The notes under the pieces are model-generated. The model made no database searches, had not been told where the DNA came from, and saw only the letters and a program-made list of their open reading frames with translations. Positions 45,928 to 55,772 of a DNA stretch of 64,000 nucleotides are shown in pieces (the first letter of the stretch is position 1; each line of letters begins with the position of its first letter). The translations under genes and the position numbers were made by a program. Origin of the DNA: Actinomycetota bacterium (lineage in GTDB: Bacteria; Actinomycetota; Acidimicrobiia; Acidimicrobiales; Microtrichaceae); contig JADJBW010000001.1 in the NCBI GenBank assembly GCA_016703525.1, forward strand, positions 496,001 through 560,000, written 5' to 3'.

Positions 45928-47325
45928 TCAGCCGGGCGACGACGCCACGAGTGGCCAGGGCCGCTCGCGTTCGCATACCCACGCCACGTCGAGCAACAGC
46001 GCCTCGCGATGATGCGGCGCCAACACCTGCATACCGACGGGCAGGCCGTCGCTTTGGCCGACCGGGATCGAGATCGCCGGGTTGCCGTACAGGTTGGAGG
46101 GGATGGTCAGGCGCCCGTTGTTCGCCGGCGTGTCCTGCACCCCGCCGAACACGCCCGGAAGTGGCCCGTCGGCGGCGAAGGCGACATCGGGGTTCGACGA
46201 CGTGATCACCAGGTCGGTCTGGTCGAACAGGTTCGCCATCGCCTCGAACAGCGCGGTTCGCCGCCGTTCGAGGATGATGCGACTGTCGCGGTTGTAGCCC
46301 TTGGCGTCGCCCCAGCGCATGGCCATGGCCATCTCGGGTGTCATGTCGTCGGCGCAGCTCGGCCACGCGTCGCCGAGCGCGGCGTACATGCCGGCCAGGT
46401 TCGCGAGCGACCACGCCGTGCCCACGTTGGGGATCGCTGCATCGACGTCCACGAGGCGCAGCCCGAGGTCGGCGACGGCGGCCTCGGCCGCGGTCCGGAC
46501 CAGCGCGGCGGTCGCGGGCGACACGACCGCGCCGGCGAAGTCGTCGATGATCGCGACGCGCATGCCGCGAAGATCGTCGAGGTGCGAGCCGAGGCCCGCC
46601 TCCCAACCGTCCACCCGGGGCAGCGAGTGCGGGTCGTGTCGGTCGTACCCGTTGGCGACGTCGAGCCAGCGGGCCGTGTCGCGCACCGATCGCGTGAGTC
46701 CGCCGATCGTGACGGTGAGCGCCCCGACCTCGAACTGCGGGCCGCGGGGGATCCGGCCGTATGTGGTCTTGAGGCCGACCAGTCCGCAGAACCCGGCGGG
46801 GATGCGAATCGATCCGCCACCGTCGCCGCCCGTGGCGAGCGTGACGATGCCACCCGCAACGGCGGCGGCCGATCCACCCGACGAGCCGCCGGGGGTTCGC
46901 CCGTGCTGCCATGGGTTGTGCGTCACCCCGTTGAGCACCGTGCGGGTCAGGTTGACGCCGCCGAACTCGCTGGCCGTCGTGAGCCCGAACGGCACCGCCC
47001 CGCCGGTGTCGCGCAGCCGCTCGATGTGCGTGAGCGTGTGGCTCGCGACCCGGTCGCGCAACGGCACCGACGCCTCGGTGTCGGGCCAGCCCGCAACCTG
47101 GTCGAGCTCCTTCACCGCGAGTGGCACGCCGCCGAACGGGAGGGTGACCTCGGCGTGTTCGGCCGCGGCGAGCGCGCCGTCGGGGTCGAGGAACGAGAAC
47201 GCATTCAGCGTCGAATCGTCGATCGCTGCGAGCGTCGCGCGGAGCTCGGAGACGGGGTCGTGGTCACCCGAGCGAAACGCGTCGACCAGGCTGCATGCGT
47301 CGCCGGACCAGGGGTTGTCGGTCAT
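45928..47325 (-). CDS. Amidase signature family enzyme
   Basis: A 465-aa hydrolase with the Ser-cisSer-Lys triad of the amidase signature family. The catalytic Lys is in GVPLAVKELDQ, the Ser pair lies in RTPGGSSGGSAAAVAGG, and LATGGDGGGSIRIPAGFCGLVGLK continues the signature. C-terminal NGRLTIPSNLYGNPAISIPVG is also typical. It is not a GatA, since no gatB or gatC lies nearby. It may be an amide or ester hydrolase of unknown substrate. It lies 40 bp downstream of the hypothetical gene at 47366 on the same strand and converges on the cyclase gene. Confidence 0.9.
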   Translation of the reverse strand: MTDNPWSGDACSLVDAFRSGDHDPVSELRATLAAIDDSTLNAFSFLDPDGALAAAEHAEVTLPFGGVPLAVKELDQVAGWPDTEASVPLRDRVASHTLTHIERLRDTGGAVPFGLTTASEFGGVNLTRTVLNGVTHNPWQHGRTPGGSSGGSAAAVAGGIVTLATGGDGGGSIRIPAGFCGLVGLKTTYGRIPRGPQFEVGALTVTIGGLTRSVRDTARWLDVANGYDRHDPHSLPRVDGWEAGLGSHLDDLRGMRVAIIDDFAGAVVSPATAALVRTAAEAAVADLGLRLVDVDAAIPNVGTAWSLANLAGMYAALGDAWPSCADDMTPEMAMAMRWGDAKGYNRDSRIILERRRTALFEAMANLFDQTDLVITSSNPDVAFAADGPLPGVFGGVQDTPANNGRLTIPSNLYGNPAISIPVGQSDGLPVGMQVLAPHHREALLLDVAWVCERERPWPLVASSPG

Positions 47326-47365
47326 GGGGTGGTTCCTCTCGTGGTGATCGAAGTACGGGGTTCAC

Positions 47366-48127
47366 TCACGCGCCGACCCGGTGGGCGTCGGCGAGCGCCG
47401 TCCAATCGGGCGCGTAGACGACCGGCTCGAAGCCTTCGAGTCCCCGCAGCAGGCGTGCCCGCGCCGGGTCGTCCTCGTCGAGCCGTGCGATGCAGCGTGG
47501 GATGTTGGCCCACAGGGGCACCGATGCGCCGGAGCCGAGGAAGGGGATCGGCGGGCAACCGGGGAAGTGTCGGCTCGGGGTCGACAGCAGCTCCTCGACG
47601 CGGCCGACCACGCCGACATCGATGATCGCAACCATCCACTCCGCCGCGGCTCGGTTGGCGAGCGCCACGAACGCGGCGCCGAGGAGCCCGCCGATGAGTC
47701 CTTCGGCGGACGAGGAGCGGTAGCTCGGATCGACCGACCACGTCGCGAGTTCCCACGAGCGGCGGGGATCGAGCGGTTCGTCGAGGGCTGCGGCAACCTG
47801 GTCCCACGACCGGCCCCAATCCCGTTCGAGGTCGGAGAAGAGCTTCGGCGGCCCTCCGGCTCCGCTGATGGCCCGCACCGCGCCCACCGGTCGGCATCGG
47901 AGGAGATCGACGGCGACGAGGAACACGGTCGAGGACTCGTACGGGCCGTACTCCTCGGCGAGGAGCTGCCGTGTGTCGCCGAACGCGTCGAGGAACACGG
48001 CGGCCTCGACGCGGCGGGCCAGTTCGCTGCGCTCATCGTCGGCGGCGAGCGCGAAGAGCGCGAACGGTTGCGATGGCTTCGCCCCGTCCACGAGCGAGTC
48101 GATCATCGTGTCGGTGTCGAGCGTCAC
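47366..48127 (-). CDS. Hypothetical protein, possibly GNAT/autoinducer-synthase-like fold
   Basis: A 253-aa soluble protein not confidently recognised. The central part (TVFLVAVDLLRCRPVGAVRAI, then RRSWELATWSVDPSYRS and GLLGAAFVALANRAAAEWMVAIID) has the strand-strand-helix rhythm of acyltransferases of the GNAT or acyl-homoserine-lactone synthase superfamily. I see no diagnostic active-site residue. It precedes the amidase gene on the same strand (40 bp gap), so the two may form an operon. It is divergent from the GGDEF/EAL gene. Function should be treated as unknown. Confidence 0.55.
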   Translation of the reverse strand: MTLDTDTMIDSLVDGAKPSQPFALFALAADDERSELARRVEAAVFLDAFGDTRQLLAEEYGPYESSTVFLVAVDLLRCRPVGAVRAISGAGGPPKLFSDLERDWGRSWDQVAAALDEPLDPRRSWELATWSVDPSYRSSSAEGLIGGLLGAAFVALANRAAAEWMVAIIDVGVVGRVEELLSTPSRHFPGCPPIPFLGSGASVPLWANIPRCIARLDEDDPARARLLRGLEGFEPVVYAPDWTALADAHRVGA

Positions 48128-48261
48128 TGTCGGGTCCCCTCACGTTGCACGCCGAGACGATAGGGATATCGCGTTCGGCGCGCCGGGTCATACTCAAGTC
48201 GGTTGCGAGCGCGCCGATGGAGATGGGTAGGCAATCCGCCCCACCTCCTGATCGAGTCCCC

Positions 48262-50535
48262 ATGGACCAGTCCGCCCTCCATCGCCGCGCCGAGCGGCTC
48301 GCCACCGCCTGGCTCGCGACCGGTGGCCTCGTCGCGGTCGGGGTGATGGTCGGTGTCCTCGGCGACGCTGCGGCACCGCTCGTGTCGCTGGTCGGGTTGG
48401 GCGGCATGATCACCGGCATTGCGCTCCACCGGCCCAAACCCATGAGCCCGTGGCTGGGCATCGCCGTCGCGATGGTGTGCTTCATGGCCGGGGGTGTGCT
48501 GCGGGTGATGTGCGGGACCCTCGGCGACATGTCGTCGACGCGGTCGATCCTCCCCGACCTGGCAACGCTGCCGGGGTATCTCCTCGGCGCGCTGGCGCTC
48601 GCCAGGTTGGTCGCGGTGCTCCTCCCCGACAGCGACCGCCTTCCGGCGGTCATCGATTCCGGGGCCGCCGCGGTCGCGATGTTCATCCTGGCCTGGGTGT
48701 TCGTGATCGAACCGCTGACGCACCGGCCGAACGTCTCGGCGACTGCGGTCGGGCTGCAGCTGCTCTACCCCGTGGCGTCGGTGGTGATGGTGTCGATCGC
48801 CGCCCGGCTGGCGTTCGTCACCTTCAGCCAGAACTCGCGCACCGTTCGCCTGGTCTTCGTGTCGCTGTGTCTGAGCCTGCTGGGAGACCTGCTCTACCTC
48901 GTCGCCGACACGGGCATCGCTCACGTGTCGGCGCGCTGGCTCGACGTGCCCTACCTGCTGGCATTCACTGCGTTCCCCGCCGCGATGTTGCACCCCGACC
49001 TGGCCGGGGCCGGCAGCGTTCGCAGTTCGGTGCGTTCGATCTCTCGACGCCGGGCCGCGTTCGTCACCGTCGCGATCGCCGCGCCCAGCTTGATCGTGGT
49101 GCTGTGGACCGGACACGACACGCTCGACCGCTGGGTGCTCGGCCCGGCGGTGTTGTTGCTGCTGGTGCTCGTCGCCGCGCGCATGGGCCACGCGCTCGGC
49201 GAGGCGTCGCGCCACCAGGCGCGGTTTGCCTACCTTGCGAGCCACGACGAGCTGACCGGGCTGCCGAACCGGCGCGAGATCCGTCGACGGCTGCTCGATG
49301 AGGGCGACGCGGCGTCGATGATCGCAGCCGTGATCGATGTCGATCGCTTCCAGCTGGTGAACGACACCTTCGATCACGACCTGGGCGATGCGCTCATTCG
49401 CCTGGTCGCCGATCGGATCGCGGGGCTGTGCGGCACCGACTGGGTCGTCGGCCACGCAGGCGGTGCCCAGTACCTCGCGATCGGCGCGGCGAGCGAAGGG
49501 CCTGCGCTGTTCGAGCGTCTGGAGCACCTTCGCGTCAAGCTCGCCGATCGGTACGAGGTGAACGGTTCCGAGTTTCGCGTGACCGCCTCGATCGGCGTGG
49601 CGTCCGAAGGCGGTTCCGAGCGCGCCCGCCTGCTGCGCGACGCCGACACCGCGATGTACCAGGCCAAGGCGCGCGGCGGTGATTGCGTCGTCGCGTTCGA
49701 CGCAAGAATGCACGAGCGCTCGGTCCGACGACTGCGCCTCGAACACGACCTACGCGGCGCGATCGAGCGCAACGAGCTCGAGGTGTACTACCAGCCCTTG
49801 GTCCAGTTGCCGGACGAGTCGATTCGCGGTTTCGAGGCGCTCGTGCGTTGGCATCACCCGGTCCTCGGCGCGGTGGCTCCGCTCGACTTCATACCGATCG
49901 CCGAGGACACCGGGCTCATCGGACCCGTCGGTGCGTGGGTGCTCGACCGTGCGGTCCGCCAGCTCGCCACGTGGCGCCACGCGCTCCCGGGTGGGAATCG
50001 CCTGCTCATGTCGGTGAACGTGTCGCCACGCCAGTTGCGCGACCCCGAGTTCGTGCTGCAGGTGCAGCGGAGCCTCGATCGCCACGACGTGCCCGCGTCC
50101 CGGCTGGTACTCGAGGTGACCGAGTCGCTGCTCATGGAGAACCCGATCGCAGCGGATGCCGTGCTGCAACAGCTGCGCTCGGTCGGCGCCCAGATCGCGA
50201 TCGACGATTTCGGCACCGGGTTCTCGTCGCTCGCGTACCTGAACCGCTTCAAGATCGACATCGTCAAGATCGACCGAGCGTTCGTGTCGAACGTCGACGG
50301 TGACGGATCGGAGTCGTCGCTCGTCGCGGCGATCGTGGCGATGGCGCGGGCCCTCGGGCTGGCGACCGTCGCCGAGGGCATCGAGACCGATGCCCAGCTC
50401 GAGACGCTCATCGATCTCGGGGTGAGCGCCGGGCAGGGCTACCGGTGGTCGAAGCCGCTCCCCGCGGGTGAGGTGCCCGCTCTCGTGGAGCGTCTCACGA
50501 TCCGCGGCGGACACCTCCGCGTCGTCGACCGCTGA
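48262..50535 (+). CDS. Membrane GGDEF-EAL protein, probable c-di-GMP phosphodiesterase with degenerate GGDEF site
   Basis: A 757-aa inner-membrane signalling protein. About eight to ten N-terminal hydrophobic segments (residues 15-310) form a sensor region. A GGDEF domain follows (SHDELTGLPNRREIRRRL), in which the signature itself reads GGAQY at 400-404 and so is not expected to make c-di-GMP. The EAL domain looks intact: FEALVRWHHP (E525), MSVNVSPRQLRDP, LEVTESLLMEN, IDDFGTGFSSLAYLNRF and TVAEGIET. The likely net activity is hydrolysis of c-di-GMP, with the GGDEF domain perhaps sensing GTP. ATG 48262 is where the hydrophilic leader to the first helix begins. Confidence 0.9.
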   Translation: MDQSALHRRAERLATAWLATGGLVAVGVMVGVLGDAAAPLVSLVGLGGMITGIALHRPKPMSPWLGIAVAMVCFMAGGVLRVMCGTLGDMSSTRSILPDLATLPGYLLGALALARLVAVLLPDSDRLPAVIDSGAAAVAMFILAWVFVIEPLTHRPNVSATAVGLQLLYPVASVVMVSIAARLAFVTFSQNSRTVRLVFVSLCLSLLGDLLYLVADTGIAHVSARWLDVPYLLAFTAFPAAMLHPDLAGAGSVRSSVRSISRRRAAFVTVAIAAPSLIVVLWTGHDTLDRWVLGPAVLLLLVLVAARMGHALGEASRHQARFAYLASHDELTGLPNRREIRRRLLDEGDAASMIAAVIDVDRFQLVNDTFDHDLGDALIRLVADRIAGLCGTDWVVGHAGGAQYLAIGAASEGPALFERLEHLRVKLADRYEVNGSEFRVTASIGVASEGGSERARLLRDADTAMYQAKARGGDCVVAFDARMHERSVRRLRLEHDLRGAIERNELEVYYQPLVQLPDESIRGFEALVRWHHPVLGAVAPLDFIPIAEDTGLIGPVGAWVLDRAVRQLATWRHALPGGNRLLMSVNVSPRQLRDPEFVLQVQRSLDRHDVPASRLVLEVTESLLMENPIAADAVLQQLRSVGAQIAIDDFGTGFSSLAYLNRFKIDIVKIDRAFVSNVDGDGSESSLVAAIVAMARALGLATVAEGIETDAQLETLIDLGVSAGQGYRWSKPLPAGEVPALVERLTIRGGHLRVVDR

Positions 50536-50670
50536 CCGCCTCGGGTCATCCGACGGTCACCGAACGGTCACCCACCGTCCGCGCGTTCGTGGGCGCGCCG
50601 TCGCGTGCTTGTGCGAGCATGCAGACGGCGGGAGCGATCGGCGGGCCGATTCGACCCAGGAGCTGTTCAC

Positions 50671-52796
50671 ATGAATCGACGATGGTCCGTACTGGCCTGC
50701 GGCGCGATCCTCGCTGCCGGGGCGTGTGTCCCCCCACCCGTTGGGGCGCCGACCGTATCGATCGCCGACGCAACGGCCGTCGAAGGTGGTGAGGGCCTGA
50801 CGTTTGTTGCGTCGCTCAGCGCCGCCACGACGACCGATGTGAGCTTCACCGTCGCGCTCGGCGGGTCGGCCCAATGGATCGCCGACTACCGCACGCTGCC
50901 GCTCGGCGTGGTGACCATCCCGGCCGGTTCGACGACCGCCGACATTGCGGTCGATGTCGTGGACGACGACACGAACGAGCCGGTCGAGACGGTCACGATC
51001 GAGGCGGGCGGCATCTCGGGGGCGACGATCGGGCGTGGCCGTGCGACCGGTCTCGTCTACGACGACGACAGCGCCGGGCCCGAGGCATTCGGGCTCGACG
51101 TGTTGCACATCAACGATCATCACAGCCATCTGCAGCAGGAGTCGGTGACCCTGTCGCTGCCGTCCGGCCCGGTCAGCTTCCAGCTCGGCGGCTTCCCCGC
51201 GTCGTCTCGATGCTCGATCGCCTGGAGGCGGAGCTCGCAACGTCCGATGCCAACGTGGTGCGGATCCACGCCGGCGACGCGCTCAGCGGCACGCTCTACT
51301 ACACGCTGTTCGGCGGGGAAGCGGACGCGGCGCTCATGAACGAGGCATGCTTCGACATCTTCGAGCTCGGCAACCACGAGTTCGACGGCGGCGACGCCCG
51401 GCTCGCCGAGTTCCTCGACGACCTCGCTGCAGGTGACTGCCCGCCCGAGGTGTTGGCGGCCAACATTCGCCCCGCGCTCGGCACGCCGCTCGCGCCCGAG
51501 GCCGCCGACGACTATCTGCAGCCGTACGTGGTGAAGGAGTACGACGGTCGGCAGGTCGCCTTCATCGGGATCGACGTGGCGCAGAAGACGAAGGTGTCGT
51601 CGTCGCCGTTGGAGACGACGGAGTTCGACGACGAGGCCGAGACCCTGCAGCGCTACATCGACCAGCTCTCGGCTCGCGGGATCCGCCACATCGTCGGAGT
51701 CACGCATCAGGGCTACGACAAGGATCTCGACATCGCGGCACGGCTGCGTGGGATCGACGTGATCGTCGGCGGCGACTCGCACTCGCTGCTCGGCGACTTC
51801 GACGGCGTCGGGCTCACCTCGCAGGGCGAGTACCCGACGCAGGTCACCGACGCGACCGGTCATGCCGTGTGCATCGCTCAGGCCTGGCAGTACTCGTGGG
51901 TCGTCGGCCATCTCGCGGTCGGCTTCGATCAGGCAGGCAACGTGACGAGCTGCGGCGGACGGCCGACGTTGCTGCTCGGCGATGTGTTGACCGCCGGCGT
52001 CGATCCTGCGACAGCGCTCGCAGAGGCGACCGCGGCGACGAACGGTTCAGTCGCCCAGGTCGATCCCGATCCCCAGGCGGAGCTCGTGTTGAGCGACTAC
52101 GCGACGCAGGTGACGGCGTTGTCGGAACGCGTGATCGGCAGCGCCTCGGCGAAGATCTGCAACGCCCGATTCCCCAGCGACGGGCGGTCGACGCTGTGCA
52201 CCCGTGCGGAGCTCCCGCAGGGCGGTCAGGCGCAGCAGTTCGTGACCGATGCCTTTCTCGCCCGAGCGTTCCGCGCCGACATCGCGTTGCAGAACTCCGG
52301 CGGTGTGCGCATCGATCTCCCGCCGGGCCCGATCACGATCGGTGACGTGTACACGCTGCTGCCGTTCGCCAACACGATCTACGAGATCGACCTGTCGGGC
52401 GCCGAGATCAAACTCGGGCTCGAGCAGGCGATCGGGAACGTGGTCGACGCCGGGGGCTCGACGGGCGCCTACCCGTACGGCTCGGGAATCCGTTGGGACC
52501 TCAACCTGAACCAGCCGTTCGGTTCGCGGTTCACGAACCTGGAGGTGCGACCCAAGGGGACCGCCGATTGGGTGCCACTGGACCCCGAAGGCCGGTACGT
52601 CGTGGCAGCGAACAGCTTCATGGCAACCGGGGGCGATGGCTACACCGCACTGCGCGACGCGGTGCGCGACGGCCGTGGCGTCGACACGTTCTTGGACTAC
52701 GCCCAGACGGTGGTCGACTACATCGAGCAGGACGCGGCCGGCGTGATCGGCCCGCCCGCCGAGTTCTCGACCAAGTCGTTCACGCCCAAGGCGTAG
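50671..52796 (+). CDS. Calx-beta/5'-nucleotidase-family lipoprotein, one probable frameshift
   Basis: About 708 aa when one missing C is restored. ATG 50671 (AGGAGC at 50658-50663) starts a lipoprotein signal, LACGAILAAGAC. A Calx-beta domain follows (PTVSIADATAVEGGEGLTF). The metallophosphoesterase domain begins DVLHINDHHSHLQQES (DXH). At 51195-51198 a run of four C should probably be five, because the frame then recovers as FPRVVSMLDRLEAEL and continues through IHAGDALSGTLYY, FELGNHEFDGG, VIVGGDSHSLL and the C-terminal nucleotidase domain (IALQNSGGVRIDLP). It probably hydrolyses nucleotides outside the cell. Confidence 0.85.
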
Positions 52797-52827
52797 CGCG
52801 GCCTGCGCGTTCACCCCGGCCCGGCGC

Positions 52828-54183
52828 TCACACCGAGCGCCGGGCCGGGGCGCGCTCGGCGGCGGCGGCGACGGCGTCGGCAACGAGTGACACGTCGTGA
52901 TCGAGCGTGGCGATGGTGACGCGGATGTGCGGCGCCGATCGGTCGCATTGAAACGGCGTGCCGGGAGCGACAGCGATGCCGCGGGCGGCGAGCGCGACGA
53001 GCGCGTTCGACTCGTCCCCCACCGGCACCCACAGGTTGAAGCCGTCGCCTTCGGGCAGCTCCAGGCCTCGTGTCGAGAGCGCATCGGTGAGGTCGGCGCG
53101 TCGACGTGCATAGCGCTGCCGCGCCCGCTCCACGCTGCGTTGCGCGGCCCGGCCGGTCAGCAGGTGCACGAGAGCGGCCTGCAGCAGCCGGCTCGACCAG
53201 CCGGGACCGATCAGCCGGCGGCTCGCCACCCCATCGATGACCGGCGCGGCGCCGCCGATCGCGGCCAGGCGCAGGTCGGGCCCGTGCGACTTCGAGAACC
53301 CGAGCACGGTCACCACGCGGTCGGGCAGCACGGTGCCGAGCGAGACCACGTCGGACGAAGCGATGTCGCCCGAGTGATCGTCCTCCACCACCAGCACGTC
53401 GGGGTGGCCGGCGAGCACCTCTACGAGTCGGCGGAGCCGCTCCGGGGTGATCGACGCGCCCGTGGGGTTGTGGGCGCGAGGCTGGAGCACCACCGCTCGG
53501 ACCGAGCCGAGTGCGAGCGCCGCGGCGAGCTCGTCGGGGAGGGGCCCCTGGTGATCGACCCCGACAGGCGTGGCCTCGGCGCCCAGCACGTCGAGCAGGT
53601 CGAGCAGGGGAGGAAACGTCGGGTTCTCCACGACGACTCGATCGCCCAGCCGGATCTGCGAGCACAGGATGCGATCGAGCGCATCCATCGCCCCGTCGAC
53701 CACCGTCAACGAGTCGGGCCGGTACGGCCAGCGTTCTCGCAGGATCGCGTCGAGTTCGGGGTCGACGGGATCGTCGGCGTATGCCGAGGTGCGCGGGGCG
53801 TCGGCGAGTTGGCGGGCCGCCTTGCCGAGCGCCCAGCCCAGATCGGGAAGCAGGGCCGGGTCGGGCGTGCCGTGCGACAGGTCGATCGGCAGCGCACCCG
53901 GAGGCGCGGGAACGCGGTGGTAGCGCCTCGCGGCGCGCACGGGGTCGGCGTTGCGGACGAACGTGCCGTTGCGGCCCCTCGTGACGATCGCCCCGCTGGC
54001 GGCCAGCTCCTTCCATGCGTCGCTCACGGTGGTGGGGCTCACGGCGAGCTGCGCGGCGATCTCGCGGACGGGTGGGAGGCGATCGCCCTCGGCGAGCGCG
54101 CCGGAACGGATCGCTCGACCGATCGCCGCGGCCAGGCCGCGTGCGCTGCGCTGGTCGTCGAGCAGTTCCATGGCCCACGGCAT
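52828..54183 (-). CDS. MocR-type GntR/aminotransferase-fold transcriptional regulator
   Basis: A 451-aa regulator. It has an N-terminal GntR winged-helix domain (about 1-75: GDRLPPVREIAAQLAVSPTTVSDAWKELAASGAI) and a C-terminal fold type I aminotransferase domain (PTFPPLLDLLDVL, QPRAHNPTGASIT). The PLP lysine is in VLGFSKSHGPDL (K298). MocR proteins use PLP as an effector-sensing cofactor and commonly control a divergent gene for aminotransferase or aldehyde metabolism. Here the divergent genes encode MmsA and a class III aminotransferase. An alternative start, ATG 54171, would leave more room for an operator. The intergenic gap is only 17 to 47 bp. Confidence 0.87.
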   Translation of the reverse strand: MPWAMELLDDQRSARGLAAAIGRAIRSGALAEGDRLPPVREIAAQLAVSPTTVSDAWKELAASGAIVTRGRNGTFVRNADPVRAARRYHRVPAPPGALPIDLSHGTPDPALLPDLGWALGKAARQLADAPRTSAYADDPVDPELDAILRERWPYRPDSLTVVDGAMDALDRILCSQIRLGDRVVVENPTFPPLLDLLDVLGAEATPVGVDHQGPLPDELAAALALGSVRAVVLQPRAHNPTGASITPERLRRLVEVLAGHPDVLVVEDDHSGDIASSDVVSLGTVLPDRVVTVLGFSKSHGPDLRLAAIGGAAPVIDGVASRRLIGPGWSSRLLQAALVHLLTGRAAQRSVERARQRYARRRADLTDALSTRGLELPEGDGFNLWVPVGDESNALVALAARGIAVAPGTPFQCDRSAPHIRVTIATLDHDVSLVADAVAAAAERAPARRSV

Positions 54184-54218
54184 CTTTGTACGGTAATGTA
54201 ATGGTTACGATGCGGGCC
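54184..54218. promoter_or_regulatory. Short divergent promoter/operator region between the MocR gene and mmsA
   Basis: The gap contains GGTAATGTAATGGTTACG, an AT-rich island in GC-rich surroundings. It has a repeated GTAATG-like word and outer GTAA/TTAC symmetry. It is the only place for the divergent promoters and for MocR binding. TAATGT could be a -10 element. This is inference from position and composition. Confidence 0.35.
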
Positions 54219-55705
54219 ATGAAGCAGCTTTCGCATTGGATCGGCGGCGCGGCCGTCGACGGAACGTCCGGCCGCACCAGCCCCGTGTTCAACCCCGCCA
54301 CCGGAACGCACACCGCAGATGTGCCGCTCGCCACGGTCGAGGAGGTCGGCCGGGTGGTCGCCACCGCGGCCGATGCGTTCCCGGCGTGGCGCGCCACGTC
54401 GCTGTCGCGGCGCGCCGAGGTGCTGTTCCGTGCCCGCGAGTTGCTCGTGGCCCGTCGGGACGAACTCGCAGCGATCATCACCTCCGAGCACGGCAAGGTG
54501 CTGAGCGACGCCGGTGGCGAGATCGCGCGCGGCATCGAGAACGTCGAGTTCGCCTGCGGCATCCCCAACCTGCTCAAGGGCGGCTATTCCGAGCAGGCGG
54601 CCACCGGCGTCGACGTCTACTCGATCCGTCAGCCCCTCGGCGTGGTCGCCGGCATCACGCCGTTCAACTTCCCCGCCATGGTGCCCATGTGGATGTTCGC
54701 CAACGCGATCGCGTGCGGCAACACCTTCGTGCTCAAGCCGTCCGAGAAGGACCCGTCGGCGGCCATGTTCATCGCCGAGGTGCTCCACGAGGCGGGCGTG
54801 CCGGCGGGGGTGTTCAACGTGGTGCACGGCGATGTGGTGGCGGTCGAGGCGCTGCTCGACCATCCCGACGTGGCGGCGATCAGCTTCGTCGGTTCCACGC
54901 CGATCGCCCGCTAGATCTACGCCACGGGCACCAACAACGGAAGCGCGTGCAGGCGCTCGGCGGCGCGAAGAACCACATGATCGTGCTGCCCGACGCCGAC
55001 CTCGACATGGCGGCCGACGCCGCGATCTCGGCCGCGTACGGCTCGGCCGGTGAACGCTGCATGGCCATCTCGGTGGTCGTAGCGGTGGGCGACGTGGCCG
55101 ATCCGCTGGTCGACGCGATCCATGCCCGCCTCGACGCCATCACGATCGGTGCCGGCACCGAGGCCGAATCGGAGATGGGCCCGCTCATCACCCGAGAGCA
55201 CCGCGACCGGGTCGCGTCGTACCTCGACGTCGCGAGTACCGAGGGTGCGACCGTGGTGCGTGACGGCCGCGAGCAGTCCTTCGACGGTGACGGGTTCTTC
55301 CTCGGGCTGTCGCTCGTCGACCATGTGACGCCGTGGTCGCGTCTGCACTGCGAGGAGATCTTCGGCCCCGTCCTGTCGGTCATCCGTGTCGACACCTACG
55401 ACGAGGCCGTCGCGCTCATCAACGAGCACGAGTTCGGCAACGGTTGCGCGATCTACACCCGCGACGGCGGCGCGGCCCGCCAGTTCACCTTCGACGTGCA
55501 GTGCGGCATGGTCGGCGTGAACGTGCCGATCCCCGTGCCCGTCTCGTACTACAGCTTCGGCGGATGGAAGTCGTCGCTGTTCGGCGACAACCACATGTAC
55601 GGCCCCGACGGCATTCAGTTCTTCACCCGCACCAAGGTGGTGACGCAGCGTTGGCCCGATCCGTCGACCAGTTCGGTCGACCTCGGGTTCCCGCAGAACC
55701 GCTGA
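54219..55705 (+). pseudogene. mmsA: Methylmalonate-semialdehyde dehydrogenase, interrupted by a stop and a frameshift
   Basis: CoA-acylating aldehyde dehydrogenase of valine, inositol or beta-alanine breakdown. The first frame reads MKQLSHWIGGAAVDGTSGR, ITPFNFPAMVPMWM and ISFVGSTPIAR. It then meets TAG at 54912-54914, where TAC (Tyr) is expected. About 30 bp later an A is missing at 54941, after which the next frame gives QALGGAKNHMIVLPDAD. The catalytic Cys follows in SAGERCMAISVVV and the C-terminus in YSFGGWKSSLFGD to 55705. A complete enzyme would be about 495 aa. Two lesions 30 bp apart mean either a recent pseudogene or an error-prone stretch. Starts at 54201 or 54210 are also possible. 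Confidence 0.8.
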
Positions 55706-55772
55706 GCCCGCCGACCTTCGAACCGCGTTCCCATTCCTTCCTTTCCGCCCCGCAATCCCCGGAGTTGACCCG

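Noticed and set aside
54912..54914. TAG recoded as pyrrolysine or read through in mmsA
   Set aside because: The family has Tyr here, a frameshift follows 30 bp later, and no pyrrolysine machinery is seen. A mutation or sequence error is simpler.
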